A DNA stretch of 63,612 nucleotides from an uncultured Clostridia bacterium. Its GTDB lineage: Bacteria; Bacillota; Clostridia; Christensenellales; Borkfalkiaceae. This document shows positions 1 to 7,709 of the stretch, in pieces. The DNA lies in contig CALVST010000006.1 in NCBI GenBank assembly GCA_944359365.1, positions 1 through 63,612 on the forward strand, read 5' to 3'. The notes beneath the pieces were generated by a model, which saw nothing but the letters and a program-made list of their open reading frames with translations, searched no databases and was not told the origin of the DNA. Position numbers and translations under genes: made by a program. Position 1 is the first letter of the stretch; the number at the start of each line of letters is the position of its first letter.

Positions 1-61
1 CCATGGATCAGAGCAGGACACAAAAGGCAGATGTGATTGCTTATGCCTTAAAAAAATGTGA

Positions 62-1165
62 GATAAAGGACAAGAAGGCACGCTTATCATAGATGAAGAA
101 GTCGCGCCTGTTGTTGTACGGATTTTTGAAATGTACGCTTCGGGGATTAGCCCGAGAAGAATATCCGAGATATTAAACGAAGAAAATGTTCCTTGCCCCG
201 GACAGTACGCGTTTGAGAAACTCGGACATAAGGGTAAACCGGGCGACCGCAGACTGTGGGGACAAATCACTATTGCCTCTATGCTGAAAAACATAGTATA
301 TATCGGGCATATGCCGCAGCTGATGTCTACTTCCATATCGTACAAGAACCACAAGCGGTATAAGAAAGATCAAAGCGAATGGGTTGTTGTTCATAACACG
401 CATCCGCCTATCATATCGCAGGAGCTTTGGGATAGAGTACGCGAACGTGAAAAGTCTGTCGCGCAGGGCAGGAAAACCGCTACGGGCTATACGCATCCTT
501 TATCGGGATTTCTTTATTGCGCCGACTGCGGTTGCAAAATGAAGTTGAACAGCGTCGGAAACAATAAATATGCGTTTAACTGCGGCGACCATATGCGTTT
601 CGGTAAGACGATATGCTTTTCCCATCACATAGCGGCAAAGACTCTCGAAAAAATAATTCTTGACGATATACTGGAAATGGCGCAGCGGATCATCCTTGAC
701 GAAAAGGTTATTCGTGAAGAGTTTATCCGGCACAATGCGGAAGTGCAGGAAAAATCTATAAAGGCTGCCAAGAAGGAATTACAGGGGAAGAGAAATCGCA
801 TTGAAGAATTGTCCCGTCTGATGCAACTTGCATACGAGGACAGGCTGAAAGGCAAAATGCCGGAAGATATCTGTATCGGTTTCATACAGAAATATTCCGA
901 GGAGCAGAAGAAACTCGAAACCGAAATTGCGGAGTTGGAAGCAAAATTGACCGAAACGGAAAATACGATACAGAGCGCCGATGACTTTATACGGAACATA
1001 AAAAAATACCTTGAAGCCCCCGAACTTACCCGCGAGATGTGCTACGAACTGATAGACCGCATCATCGTAGGCGGCTTGCCGAAAATCACAGGCAAAGAAC
1101 GTGAGATAGACATCGTGTATAAGGTTGATATTGCCTCCGTCTTACGCCATAAACTCAATAAATGA
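62..1165 (+). pseudogene. Large serine recombinase, C-terminal part, 5' end frameshifted
   Basis: C-terminal part of a large serine recombinase (site-specific DNA integrase/transposase). From position 62 one frame reads the recombinase-domain motif LIIDEEVAPVV and then, from the first ATG at 131, a further 344 residues: recombinase domain to about residue 110, a zinc-ribbon with CADCGCKMKL near 129-138 and later Cys/His, then a long charged coiled coil at about 200-275. The catalytic N-terminal resolvase domain (about 130-150 residues with the active serine) is absent. In the frame used there is a TGA at 59-61. Frame 1 from base 1 reads IRAGHKRQM and frame 3 from about 33 reads ALKKCEIKDKKA. 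Both resemble the expected upstream recombinase sequence, so several indels appear to have broken the gene. The window start hides the rest. Family is clear; loss of function is inferred from the frame breaks. Confidence 0.75.
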
Positions 1166-1169
1166 AAAC

Positions 1170-1206
1170 AAGCGTATGGGTTTACCGAACTCATACGCTT
1201 ATTTTC
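1170..1206 (+). terminator. Terminator after recombinase
   Basis: A 9-bp perfect stem, AAGCGTATG (1170-1178) with CATACGCTT (1192-1200), is followed by ATTTT, five bases after the recombinase stop codon. It fits a Rho-independent terminator. Confidence 0.6.
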
Positions 1207-1227
1207 TGCCCTTGATATATTTATTTT

Positions 1228-1490
1228 GAGAGTGTCCATAAATTTATGTCTCAACAGTAGGGAAAAACACCAAAGCGGTAAAAGAGTACATAGCTATCCA
1301 GCTAAAGCAGGATAAAGTGACGCGTCAAATGAATATGGACGACTTGGACACCCGTTGACGGGTAGCAAATAACAGTCGCATGACTGCCGTGTCATCATAA
1401 GTGCGGCTTGCGCGCTGTTGGTAGTATTAGGACTGACTGCCCGAAAATGAAAATCCTCCGGCTTTGCCGGAGGATATTTATTGTGTAAGT
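1228..1490 (+). mobile_element. Probable relic of insertion sequence DNA (IS200/IS605-like TnpA tail)
   Basis: This stretch has no complete gene. A 33-codon open segment at 1257-1358 ends in TGA and reads KAVKEYIAIQLKQDKVTRQM near its end. As I recall, that resembles the C-terminal tail of IS200/IS605-type Y1 transposases. About 95 bases further on is a perfect hairpin, CCTCCGGC-TTT-GCCGGAGG (about 1456-1474), of the kind found at the right end of such elements, though it could also be a plain terminator. At 1228-1250 is GAGAGTGTCCATAAATTTAT, which instead resembles an IS256-type terminal repeat. Assignment to a family is tentative. What is clear is non-coding, decayed sequence next to a broken recombinase. 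Confidence 0.35.
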
Positions 1491-1556
1491 GGATACGATT
1501 GCGCTGTACAACCGTTCAGACGCATACACGTTAAAAAAATGGGGTTGAGCGAGGTT

Positions 1557-3185
1557 TTACCTGTCTTCTTGCGGCGATGTTTTTACGATGTATTCCGCAT
1601 CGAAAATATTATTTTTCAGCCTGACGGTGCGTATATGATAAAATTTCAGCAAATGCCTTTTGCCGGGAACAGTTGAAAAGATATTGCCGGAGATCTTTAA
1701 TGTGCCGTGAACAAAATTCTTTGAGGTTTTATCCATCACTTGGGGCGTCACTGCGATATCGAGATTTTCAGCTTCATTTTCCGCAAATCCGCAACGGTTC
1801 ACTTTGTTGTTTTTGAACAGTATTTTTTTGGTGTAACCCGATTCGTACCAAAAATTGCAGTCGTCTTCCACCAATAAAGCGGGACCGGCAAGATCTTCAA
1901 ACGAATTTTCGGCAATGACCGCCTTTTTGGGTGTGGTACAGAGAACGCCTCGCGCGGCAGAATAGCCAAAATAATTGTTTTTGATACATACCGAAGGCGT
2001 TTGCGTGAGGTTTGCAACGCAGTCTTTATCCAACTGTAACGACTGCGGCAGCTTTTTCAAATATAATTTTATATCAGTATCGTTAAGTCTTTCAAATCGT
2101 AAAACTTTTGTTTTGAAGTAGGGGATCAGATTGTCCCACTGTACGAATTCAACGATGTCTCCGCGGCTGAACGCCTGAAATCCCCAAGAGCAGGCGTTGG
2201 CAAAGCGCACTGTGATATTCTTTTTCTCACCGTCGGCCTGCACGACTTTCAAGTGCGTGCCATGGATATTGATGAAATCGTCGTGACCGCCGTATGCGCG
2301 GCACCCGCGCACCGTAATTTTTCCGCTGCATCCCGAAAAATGAAGAAAATCGGCATTGGACGAAAAAGTTCTGCCTTGTTTCGGCGTAAAATCACAGTTC
2401 TGATAGACTATATTTTTGCAGTATTGTGCGAGCATTCCCAATCCGTGAAAAAACATCACCCTCAAATTATCGAAGGTCAGGTCGCGGCATCTTTCAAAAA
2501 AACCGCCGATCTGATCGCGGACTACACTTCTGCTTTGTATTACGCATCCCTCAGGGAGGAATGCGTTTTTATTTTTTAAAGTCGCTTTCAGAAGATTTTT
2601 GCCGATACGTTCGAGCGAAGCAAATTCCGGAACGGACGGAAAAACGTCGCCTTCCTCTTTCTGCAAAAATTGCAGGCAATTTGTCTTCTGATCGAAGTAC
2701 ATAGAAAGCGTATGAGCGTTTTTGTAGGTGTTTTGCCAGCGGAATGCGCCGTCCGCCTTTTTTTCGCCGCACCAGACAAGTACGTTGTCTTGTATCTCAA
2801 AAGTGCTTTCCGGATTTATCGATAGAGTGCAGATACCGTTTTCGTTTTGCACAACTGAAAATTCAGACATTGTAGGGCGGAAATAGTCTATGCACAGATT
2901 TTTTATAGTAATGTTGCGGCAGTTTTTCAACACGATCGGCGTCATGATGCCGTGTATAAGGAGCGTTGCGCCCTTCCCGTCGATGGTCACGTTGTTTTTA
3001 TTTTCCAGCCAAAGCGCTGTTTTGCGGAACCCGTTCGGGTTTTCCTGCTTTGTCGCAGTATTGCTGCAGTAATAACCTTCGAGAAAAATGCAGTCATCGT
3101 CATATACATGATATACTTTGTCTTTTTCAAGAGAAAGGGTGGTTCCGTCTTTTATATTCAGAATTTTTTCGATAAATTCGTTCAT
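1557..3185 (-). CDS. GH110-like parallel beta-helix glycosidase (candidate alpha-1,3-galactosidase)
   Basis: A 542-residue protein without signal peptide, made of right-handed beta-helix turns (repeated N-x-T-I/V-x-x pattern, for example NNVTIDGKGATLLIHG at about 64-79 and NITIKNLCIDYFRP at 91-104). Known GH110 enzymes cleave terminal alpha-1,3-linked galactose with inversion and use three aspartates spaced n, n+23 and n+24 (D321/D344/D345 in the characterised marine enzyme, from memory). Here SNADF places D279, and GGHDDFINIHGTH places D302 and D303, giving the same 23/24 spacing. It is the last gene of a three-gene minus-strand operon, six bases after the alpha/beta hydrolase. A cytoplasmic location is inferred from the missing signal peptide. 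GH110 is my best family call; substrate is unproven, and a generic pectate-lyase-like beta-helix protein is the alternative. Confidence 0.65.
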   Translation of the reverse strand: MNEFIEKILNIKDGTTLSLEKDKVYHVYDDDCIFLEGYYCSNTATKQENPNGFRKTALWLENKNNVTIDGKGATLLIHGIMTPIVLKNCRNITIKNLCIDYFRPTMSEFSVVQNENGICTLSINPESTFEIQDNVLVWCGEKKADGAFRWQNTYKNAHTLSMYFDQKTNCLQFLQKEEGDVFPSVPEFASLERIGKNLLKATLKNKNAFLPEGCVIQSRSVVRDQIGGFFERCRDLTFDNLRVMFFHGLGMLAQYCKNIVYQNCDFTPKQGRTFSSNADFLHFSGCSGKITVRGCRAYGGHDDFINIHGTHLKVVQADGEKKNITVRFANACSWGFQAFSRGDIVEFVQWDNLIPYFKTKVLRFERLNDTDIKLYLKKLPQSLQLDKDCVANLTQTPSVCIKNNYFGYSAARGVLCTTPKKAVIAENSFEDLAGPALLVEDDCNFWYESGYTKKILFKNNKVNRCGFAENEAENLDIAVTPQVMDKTSKNFVHGTLKISGNIFSTVPGKRHLLKFYHIRTVRLKNNIFDAEYIVKTSPQEDR

Positions 3186-3191
3186 GTTTGC

Positions 3192-3878
3192 TCACATATT
3201 GCGGTTTGCGTTTACAAACGCGGTTATGGGTGCCACGTTTTCCAAAGAATGGGGATGATGTCCGCAGTCGTTTTTTACGACGTATTGCAGAGGGATCTTA
3301 AATTTGCTGCAATAGGATATCATTTTGCCCGCATTTTCGGGGAAGGCAACCAACTCGTCTTTTGCTCCGGCAATCAGAAGCAGCGGTATTTGCAGGCGGA
3401 AAAATTCTTCCAGATTGTCGACGGGATTTTCTCTGTAATACGGCAGAGTATCTTTATTCAGAGCAAATTCGGCAAACATCTGCGCCTGTTCGGGAGAGTC
3501 GGGGAGCGGCCAGGATTTTAAGTCGAGAACGGGTGCGTCAAGATATATGCTTGCAACGCATTCGGGATAAAAGAGCGCAAAGTTGAACGCATACAAGCCG
3601 CCGCGGCTGAATCCGAACAGATGGCATTTCGGCTTTAACTGAAATTTGTCGGTCACATAGCGATAAAATGTATGCATAAGTCTGATTGCGCCGGGGCTGC
3701 CGTAGCGGTCGCTCACCGAATAATATACGCGCGTATAGCCTTCATCCGAAAGCGCTTTTTCCGCCTGATCGAAAGCGTACAGAAATTCTGTTTTCCAGAT
3801 CCACTCGCTGTTCGGATGTTCAGGTACGATAACGGTGGCTTCATGTCCGTTGAATAAAAAGGTATGCGTTTCTGCCAT
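3192..3878 (-). CDS. Alpha/beta hydrolase (esterase-like)
   Basis: A 228-residue soluble alpha/beta-hydrolase fold protein. The nucleophile elbow is GFSRGG with Ser91. A likely acid is Asp174 in GAKDEL and a likely histidine is His207 or His208 in CGHHPH, giving the usual Ser-Asp-His order and spacing for a minimal hydrolase of this family. GGAGAG lies upstream of the ATG at 3878. It sits 16 bases after the SGNH esterase gene and 6 bases before the GH110-like gene, so the three are probably one transcript. The context suggests an ester substituent on a sugar as substrate (inference). The sequence does not separate carboxylesterase from acyltransferase or peptidase-like activity. Confidence 0.75.
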   Translation of the reverse strand: MAETHTFLFNGHEATVIVPEHPNSEWIWKTEFLYAFDQAEKALSDEGYTRVYYSVSDRYGSPGAIRLMHTFYRYVTDKFQLKPKCHLFGFSRGGLYAFNFALFYPECVASIYLDAPVLDLKSWPLPDSPEQAQMFAEFALNKDTLPYYRENPVDNLEEFFRLQIPLLLIAGAKDELVAFPENAGKMISYCSKFKIPLQYVVKNDCGHHPHSLENVAPITAFVNANRNM

Positions 3879-3894
3879 TTTTGTATTCTCTCCT

Positions 3895-4533
3895 TCAGTG
3901 CAGTTTTTTTATGATTTCCGCAAAGAGAAAATCAGCGTATAGTTTGTGCCCCGCTTCGTTCGGATGCGTTCCGTCGGGCATATAAAGCGCGCGCTGCTGC
4001 GGATCGGCGGCGTCGATGCCGATACCTCTTCCGTCGATCACATGCAAGGAATAGCGCATCGCTTTTTTCGAAAGGGCATCGCGATAGTCGTCCAACGTGT
4101 AACCTTTCCCGTTTTCGGCAGGCGACAGCCTAGGTATAGGGAGTACAACGAAGAAGGGGATACCGGGATTTTTCGATTTTAAGCAGCGGAAAACCTTATC
4201 CGCTGCCCCGTAAAAGGAAACGTCTTCCGTATCCGAAAAATTCCCCAACGGGACGTCTGTTCCGTAATCGTTGGTGCCGGCGGCGAGCAGAATGAAGTCG
4301 CCGCATTCAAAGTCGTTGCAGCGCTTCGCAAGAGAACTTTCCGGAAGCACGGGTGAAAGGGAAGAATAGGAAATGCCGTTGCTGCCGTAGTTTACGAGTT
4401 GCCCGAATCCAAGCTTTTTTTGCAGTATTTCCGCAAAGTTCGGGTGAGCGACGGACATAGGTGCGCTGTCGCCTAAAGCGGTGTACGTCCCCTTTGTGAT
4501 GGAATCGCCTATACAGATCAATTTTTTAACCAT
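3895..4533 (-). CDS. SGNH/GDSL-family hydrolase
   Basis: A 212-residue hydrolase of the SGNH/GDSL superfamily, with no signal peptide. Block I is IGDSITKG with the catalytic Ser11, the oxyanion glycine is in the NYGSNG region, block III is AGTNDYG at 85-91, and block V is DGTHPNEAGH with Asp187 and His190. The length is typical of single-domain family members such as carbohydrate acetylesterases. It is the first gene of the minus-strand operon, with a good promoter just upstream (4555-4584) and GAGGG before the ATG. Together with the following hydrolase and GH110-like gene it suggests removal of acyl groups and then of a terminal sugar. The actual substrate is unknown. Confidence 0.85.
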   Translation of the reverse strand: MVKKLICIGDSITKGTYTALGDSAPMSVAHPNFAEILQKKLGFGQLVNYGSNGISYSSLSPVLPESSLAKRCNDFECGDFILLAAGTNDYGTDVPLGNFSDTEDVSFYGAADKVFRCLKSKNPGIPFFVVLPIPRLSPAENGKGYTLDDYRDALSKKAMRYSLHVIDGRGIGIDAADPQQRALYMPDGTHPNEAGHKLYADFLFAEIIKKLH

Positions 4534-4554
4534 AATGCCCTCATTATTATATAA

Positions 4555-4584
4555 AGTATAGCAGATAAAATATTTTCAAGTCAA
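4555..4584 (-). promoter_or_regulatory. Promoter of the 4533-1557 operon
   Basis: On the minus strand TTGACT (4584-4579), an 18-bp spacer ending in TGC, and TATACT (4560-4555) form a good housekeeping sigma promoter with a partial extended -10. It lies about 20 bases before the ATG at 4533. Confidence 0.65.
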
Positions 4585-4660
4585 ATTCATGATGGAGCAA
4601 ATAATACTTTCACACATGGAAAATATAATCCGATAAAGCCATGAATCAAACAAAATTAAG

Positions 4661-4688
4661 TTGTTTTTTCCATATAAAGAATTATATT
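4661..4688 (+). promoter_or_regulatory. Promoter of the first ABC-transporter locus
   Basis: TTGTTT (4661-4666), 16 bases, TATATT (4683-4688). Transcription would start near 4695. This supports the downstream TTG start at 4760 rather than an ATG at 4661, which would fall inside the promoter. Confidence 0.5.
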
Positions 4689-4759
4689 ATTTATTGAATA
4701 CGGGCGCGAGTAGTGTTAAATTAGAAGTGTACAGATCACAATTCGGAGGAGAATGCAAA

Positions 4760-6808
4760 TTGAGGAAAAAAGCAATTTTTTTCATTCTTACAGCATTGTT
4801 GGCGATTCCTTTGGCGCTCTGCTTCAGCGGATGGACAGGCAGCGGAGAGGCGACTTTGGATCATTCCGGCAAAGCTACCGCCGAGCTGACAGTGGAAAGC
4901 GAAGAAGATATTGCTGATTTTACGGAGCGGTTGAATCGCATCGTCGGCGGGTATAACGACAATTCCGGCGACGACGATTTTATTAAAGTGACGTCCGTCA
5001 ACGCTGCAACCGGCGGATACAGAGTCGGATTGAAATTTCGCCGCATCGACAAAGTAAAGGCAATGGGCGATTTCGGCTGGAATTCTTTATCTACATATGT
5101 GAGCTATGCCGACAACCGCAAAGTACTTGAAAATTTTTCGGACGGCAACTGGGGCGGCACCTGGTCGGTATATTACGAAGGCAAAGCGGGGAGCGTTCAG
5201 CTTGCGAGGCGCGGCGACGGACAGACGCAGATCAGTCCGCGCGATATTAACGGCAATGAGCAGGAGATAAACACTTTCCTGGATGCCGCCGCGCAGGCAA
5301 AAGACGCGGATAAGATGTTTATGTGCCGATTGGTCGATGTGGGAAATGTAACATCGCTGAAGATCACCTTCCCGGGAACGATCAGATATTATGCGGGAAA
5401 TTCCGCGGCAGTGGTGGGCAAGGATACGATCGAACTGAAGCCGTCAGAAGTGCAGGCGCAAATGGTTGTCCGCTATAAAATGGCTGCAGACGAAAACGGA
5501 GAAGAATCTCTTGCCGAGGAAATCCTTGTCAACGAGCCGATAAACGCGATCATGGGATACGTTGTTTATGAACAAAGTCTCAGCCCGTCGGCGATCGCGG
5601 GCATCGTTATTCTGAGCGTGATCGTTGTCGGCGGCATCGCCGCTCTTGCGGTTTATTTTACGATGAGGGGCAAAAAAGTAAAAGCTGCTGCCGCGCAGGC
5701 AAGTGCTTCCGATGGCGTTGTGCCGCAAAGCTCTCCCGCGCCGCAAGCGGAAAACATTACGGACGCCGGATGCGCGCTTACAGAGAATGTATCCCATATG
5801 CAGGATGAGGCGGCTGGCAGGAAAGGTAAGAAGGGCGAAACTGCTGTAAAGGAAAGGAGCGACATCAGGACGGGCATAGAAAGCGCCCTCCAAAGCAAAA
5901 CTTTCAAAAATATCGTCAAGTGCAGATGGCTGTATCTGATCATTTTGCCCGCGGTTGTGCTGATTTTTCTTTTTTGCTATCTTCCTATGGCGGGCATCGT
6001 TATAGCGTTTCAGGATTTTAATTTGCTGGAAGGGTTTAGCGGAAGCGAATGGGTAGGATTTAAGGCGTTTGAACTGGTATTCGTAAATCCGTCAACGGCA
6101 AATTATATGGCGGTGAGAAATACCATCTACATCGCCGTTATCCGTATTGCGAGCAATTTCCCCGTCATTCTGATTTTTGCGCTGCTTTTGCATGAAATTT
6201 CGAACAGAAAGGCGAGGAGCGCCGTACAGGCGATATCGTATATTCCCGCGTTTATATCATGGATCGCGGTCGGAGGACTTGCGAACAACCTCTTCACGCA
6301 GGACGGCGGCGCCTTAAACAAGATATTGGCAACGCTCGGGTTGCCCGAAGTTTCCTGGTATAACGAACCGGATTATTGGTGGGCGATCCTTTCCGTGTCA
6401 TCCTTATGGAAAGGCATGGGCTGGGGAACGCTTATATACATGTCGGCGATGGGCGCCATAAACAGCGAACTGTACGACGCGTGCCTGATAGACGGAGGTG
6501 GCAGGTTCCGGCAGATGACGACCGTCACCATCCCGGGTATTTCAAACGTCATTATGCTGCAATTGCTTTTGGACGTGGCTTCCATCGTGCGCGACGATGC
6601 CGACCAGATAATGGCGATGACGAACAGTTCGCCCGCGCTGGACAGGACGACCGCGGTGATCGGCACGACGCTGATATCGACCATTACGGGCGGAGGCAAC
6701 TATGCCTCGGCGACGGCTTTGGGTATTGTACAGGGGCTTGTCGGACTGGTTTTGGTCCTTGTCATGAATTCTATCGTCAAAAAGACGGAATGCGAGGGGC
6801 TATTATGA
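4760..6808 (+). CDS. ABC sugar permease (LplB type) fused to an N-terminal extracytoplasmic domain
   Basis: A two-part membrane protein of about 682 residues. I chose the TTG start at 4760 because CGGAGGAG ends about nine bases before it and the next residues form a signal/anchor helix (RKKAIFFILTALLAIPLAL). Residues of about 25-270 form an unrecognised, mostly beta-type domain expected outside the cell. A membrane helix (about 275-298, IAGIVILSVIVVGGIAALAV) and a charged Ala/Lys/Glu-rich linker to about 380 follow. The C-terminal 300 residues are a LplB/UgpA-type importer permease (COG4209 style: WLYLIILPAVVLIFLFCYLP, and an EAA-like loop LIDGGGRFRQMTTVTIPG). Ordinary LplB proteins are only about 300 residues long, so the N-terminal half is an addition. 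The stop overlaps the next permease start by four bases (ATGA). No ATPase gene is nearby, as is common for this importer class. Confidence 0.8.
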   Translation: MRKKAIFFILTALLAIPLALCFSGWTGSGEATLDHSGKATAELTVESEEDIADFTERLNRIVGGYNDNSGDDDFIKVTSVNAATGGYRVGLKFRRIDKVKAMGDFGWNSLSTYVSYADNRKVLENFSDGNWGGTWSVYYEGKAGSVQLARRGDGQTQISPRDINGNEQEINTFLDAAAQAKDADKMFMCRLVDVGNVTSLKITFPGTIRYYAGNSAAVVGKDTIELKPSEVQAQMVVRYKMAADENGEESLAEEILVNEPINAIMGYVVYEQSLSPSAIAGIVILSVIVVGGIAALAVYFTMRGKKVKAAAAQASASDGVVPQSSPAPQAENITDAGCALTENVSHMQDEAAGRKGKKGETAVKERSDIRTGIESALQSKTFKNIVKCRWLYLIILPAVVLIFLFCYLPMAGIVIAFQDFNLLEGFSGSEWVGFKAFELVFVNPSTANYMAVRNTIYIAVIRIASNFPVILIFALLLHEISNRKARSAVQAISYIPAFISWIAVGGLANNLFTQDGGALNKILATLGLPEVSWYNEPDYWWAILSVSSLWKGMGWGTLIYMSAMGAINSELYDACLIDGGGRFRQMTTVTIPGISNVIMLQLLLDVASIVRDDADQIMAMTNSSPALDRTTAVIGTTLISTITGGGNYASATALGIVQGLVGLVLVLVMNSIVKKTECEGLL

Positions 6809-7659
6809 GCGCGGACGCACGAAAGAAGATAAAAATCAAACCGTTCACAATTGTGAATGCGGTCATCATGGTCGTGCTGTGTATTGTATTCATACTGCCG
6901 TTTTGGATGATGATAACTGCCTCTTTCAGCGGAGATATGGCGCTTATCAAGAACGGTTTAAGCCTTTGGTTCCAGGATTTTTCTGTCAGCGCATATGCCG
7001 AACTTTTTGCGACCAAGTCTTTGCTGCGTTCATTGGGGGTAACGCTCGTCGTATCGTTGGGTACGGCGGTGCTTTCGGTATTTGTCTGCACGGGCGCGGC
7101 GTATGTGCTTTCAAAGAAAAAACTTGCAGGCAGAAAATTGCTCACATGGTATTTTATGATCCCCATGTTTTTCGGCGGCGGTACGATACCTCTGTATTTG
7201 GTCATCAGGGAGTTGGGGCTTTACGATCATATCTGGGCGCTGATACTTCCGAACGTCGTGAGCATCTATAACATCGTTCTGGTGCGCAATTATTTTTATA
7301 GTCTGCCGGAATCCCTTTCGGAGGCAGCCGATCTTGACGGGGCGAACGAAATGCAGATGCTGCTCCACGTTTTCTTTCCCTTAGCGGTTCCCATGATGCT
7401 CACGATAGGGCTTATCACTTTTGTCGGCAGATGGAACAGCTGGTTGGATTCGCTGATGTATCTGAGCGTGCAGAACGACGGTCTGTGGATGATCCAATAT
7501 ACGTTGAGAAAAATATTGGAAAACAACCCTGCGGATCCTTCTCCCGCTTCGGTAAAAAATGCCGCCATCGTGATCGTTGTTGCGCCGCTCATCATCGCCT
7601 CTCCTATCTTACACAGATTTTTGGCGAACGGCGTTACTGCGGGCGCGGTAAAGGGCTGA
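6805..7659 (+). CDS. ABC sugar permease (LplC/YtcP, UgpE type)
   Basis: A 284-residue polytopic membrane protein with about six helices, the second permease of the importer (binding-protein-dependent transport family, COG0395 style). The EAA loop that docks to the ATPase is EAADLDGANEMQMLLHVFFP. The C-terminus GVTAGAVKG is typical of this family. The start is the ATG at 6805 that overlaps the preceding stop (translational coupling). An open frame in the same register extends upstream to 6376 but only inside the first permease gene. The family imports oligosaccharides or aldouronates. The actual substrate is not determined here. Confidence 0.9.
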   Translation: MSADARKKIKIKPFTIVNAVIMVVLCIVFILPFWMMITASFSGDMALIKNGLSLWFQDFSVSAYAELFATKSLLRSLGVTLVVSLGTAVLSVFVCTGAAYVLSKKKLAGRKLLTWYFMIPMFFGGGTIPLYLVIRELGLYDHIWALILPNVVSIYNIVLVRNYFYSLPESLSEAADLDGANEMQMLLHVFFPLAVPMMLTIGLITFVGRWNSWLDSLMYLSVQNDGLWMIQYTLRKILENNPADPSPASVKNAAIVIVVAPLIIASPILHRFLANGVTAGAVKG

Positions 7660-7709
7660 AATGCCATCATTAAAAATTTAATAAATTAAAATATCGGAGG
7701 GAAATTTTT

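Noticed and set aside
4661..4759. Upstream ATG start of the fused permease
   Set aside because: It lies inside the promoter -35 box, has no ribosome site, and the TTG at 4760 has an ideal one followed by a signal anchor.
6376..6804. N-terminal extension of the second permease
   Set aside because: It overlaps the first permease in another frame, is Arg/His-rich and lacks membrane helices. The ATG at 6805 gives a normal-length protein with a coupled start.
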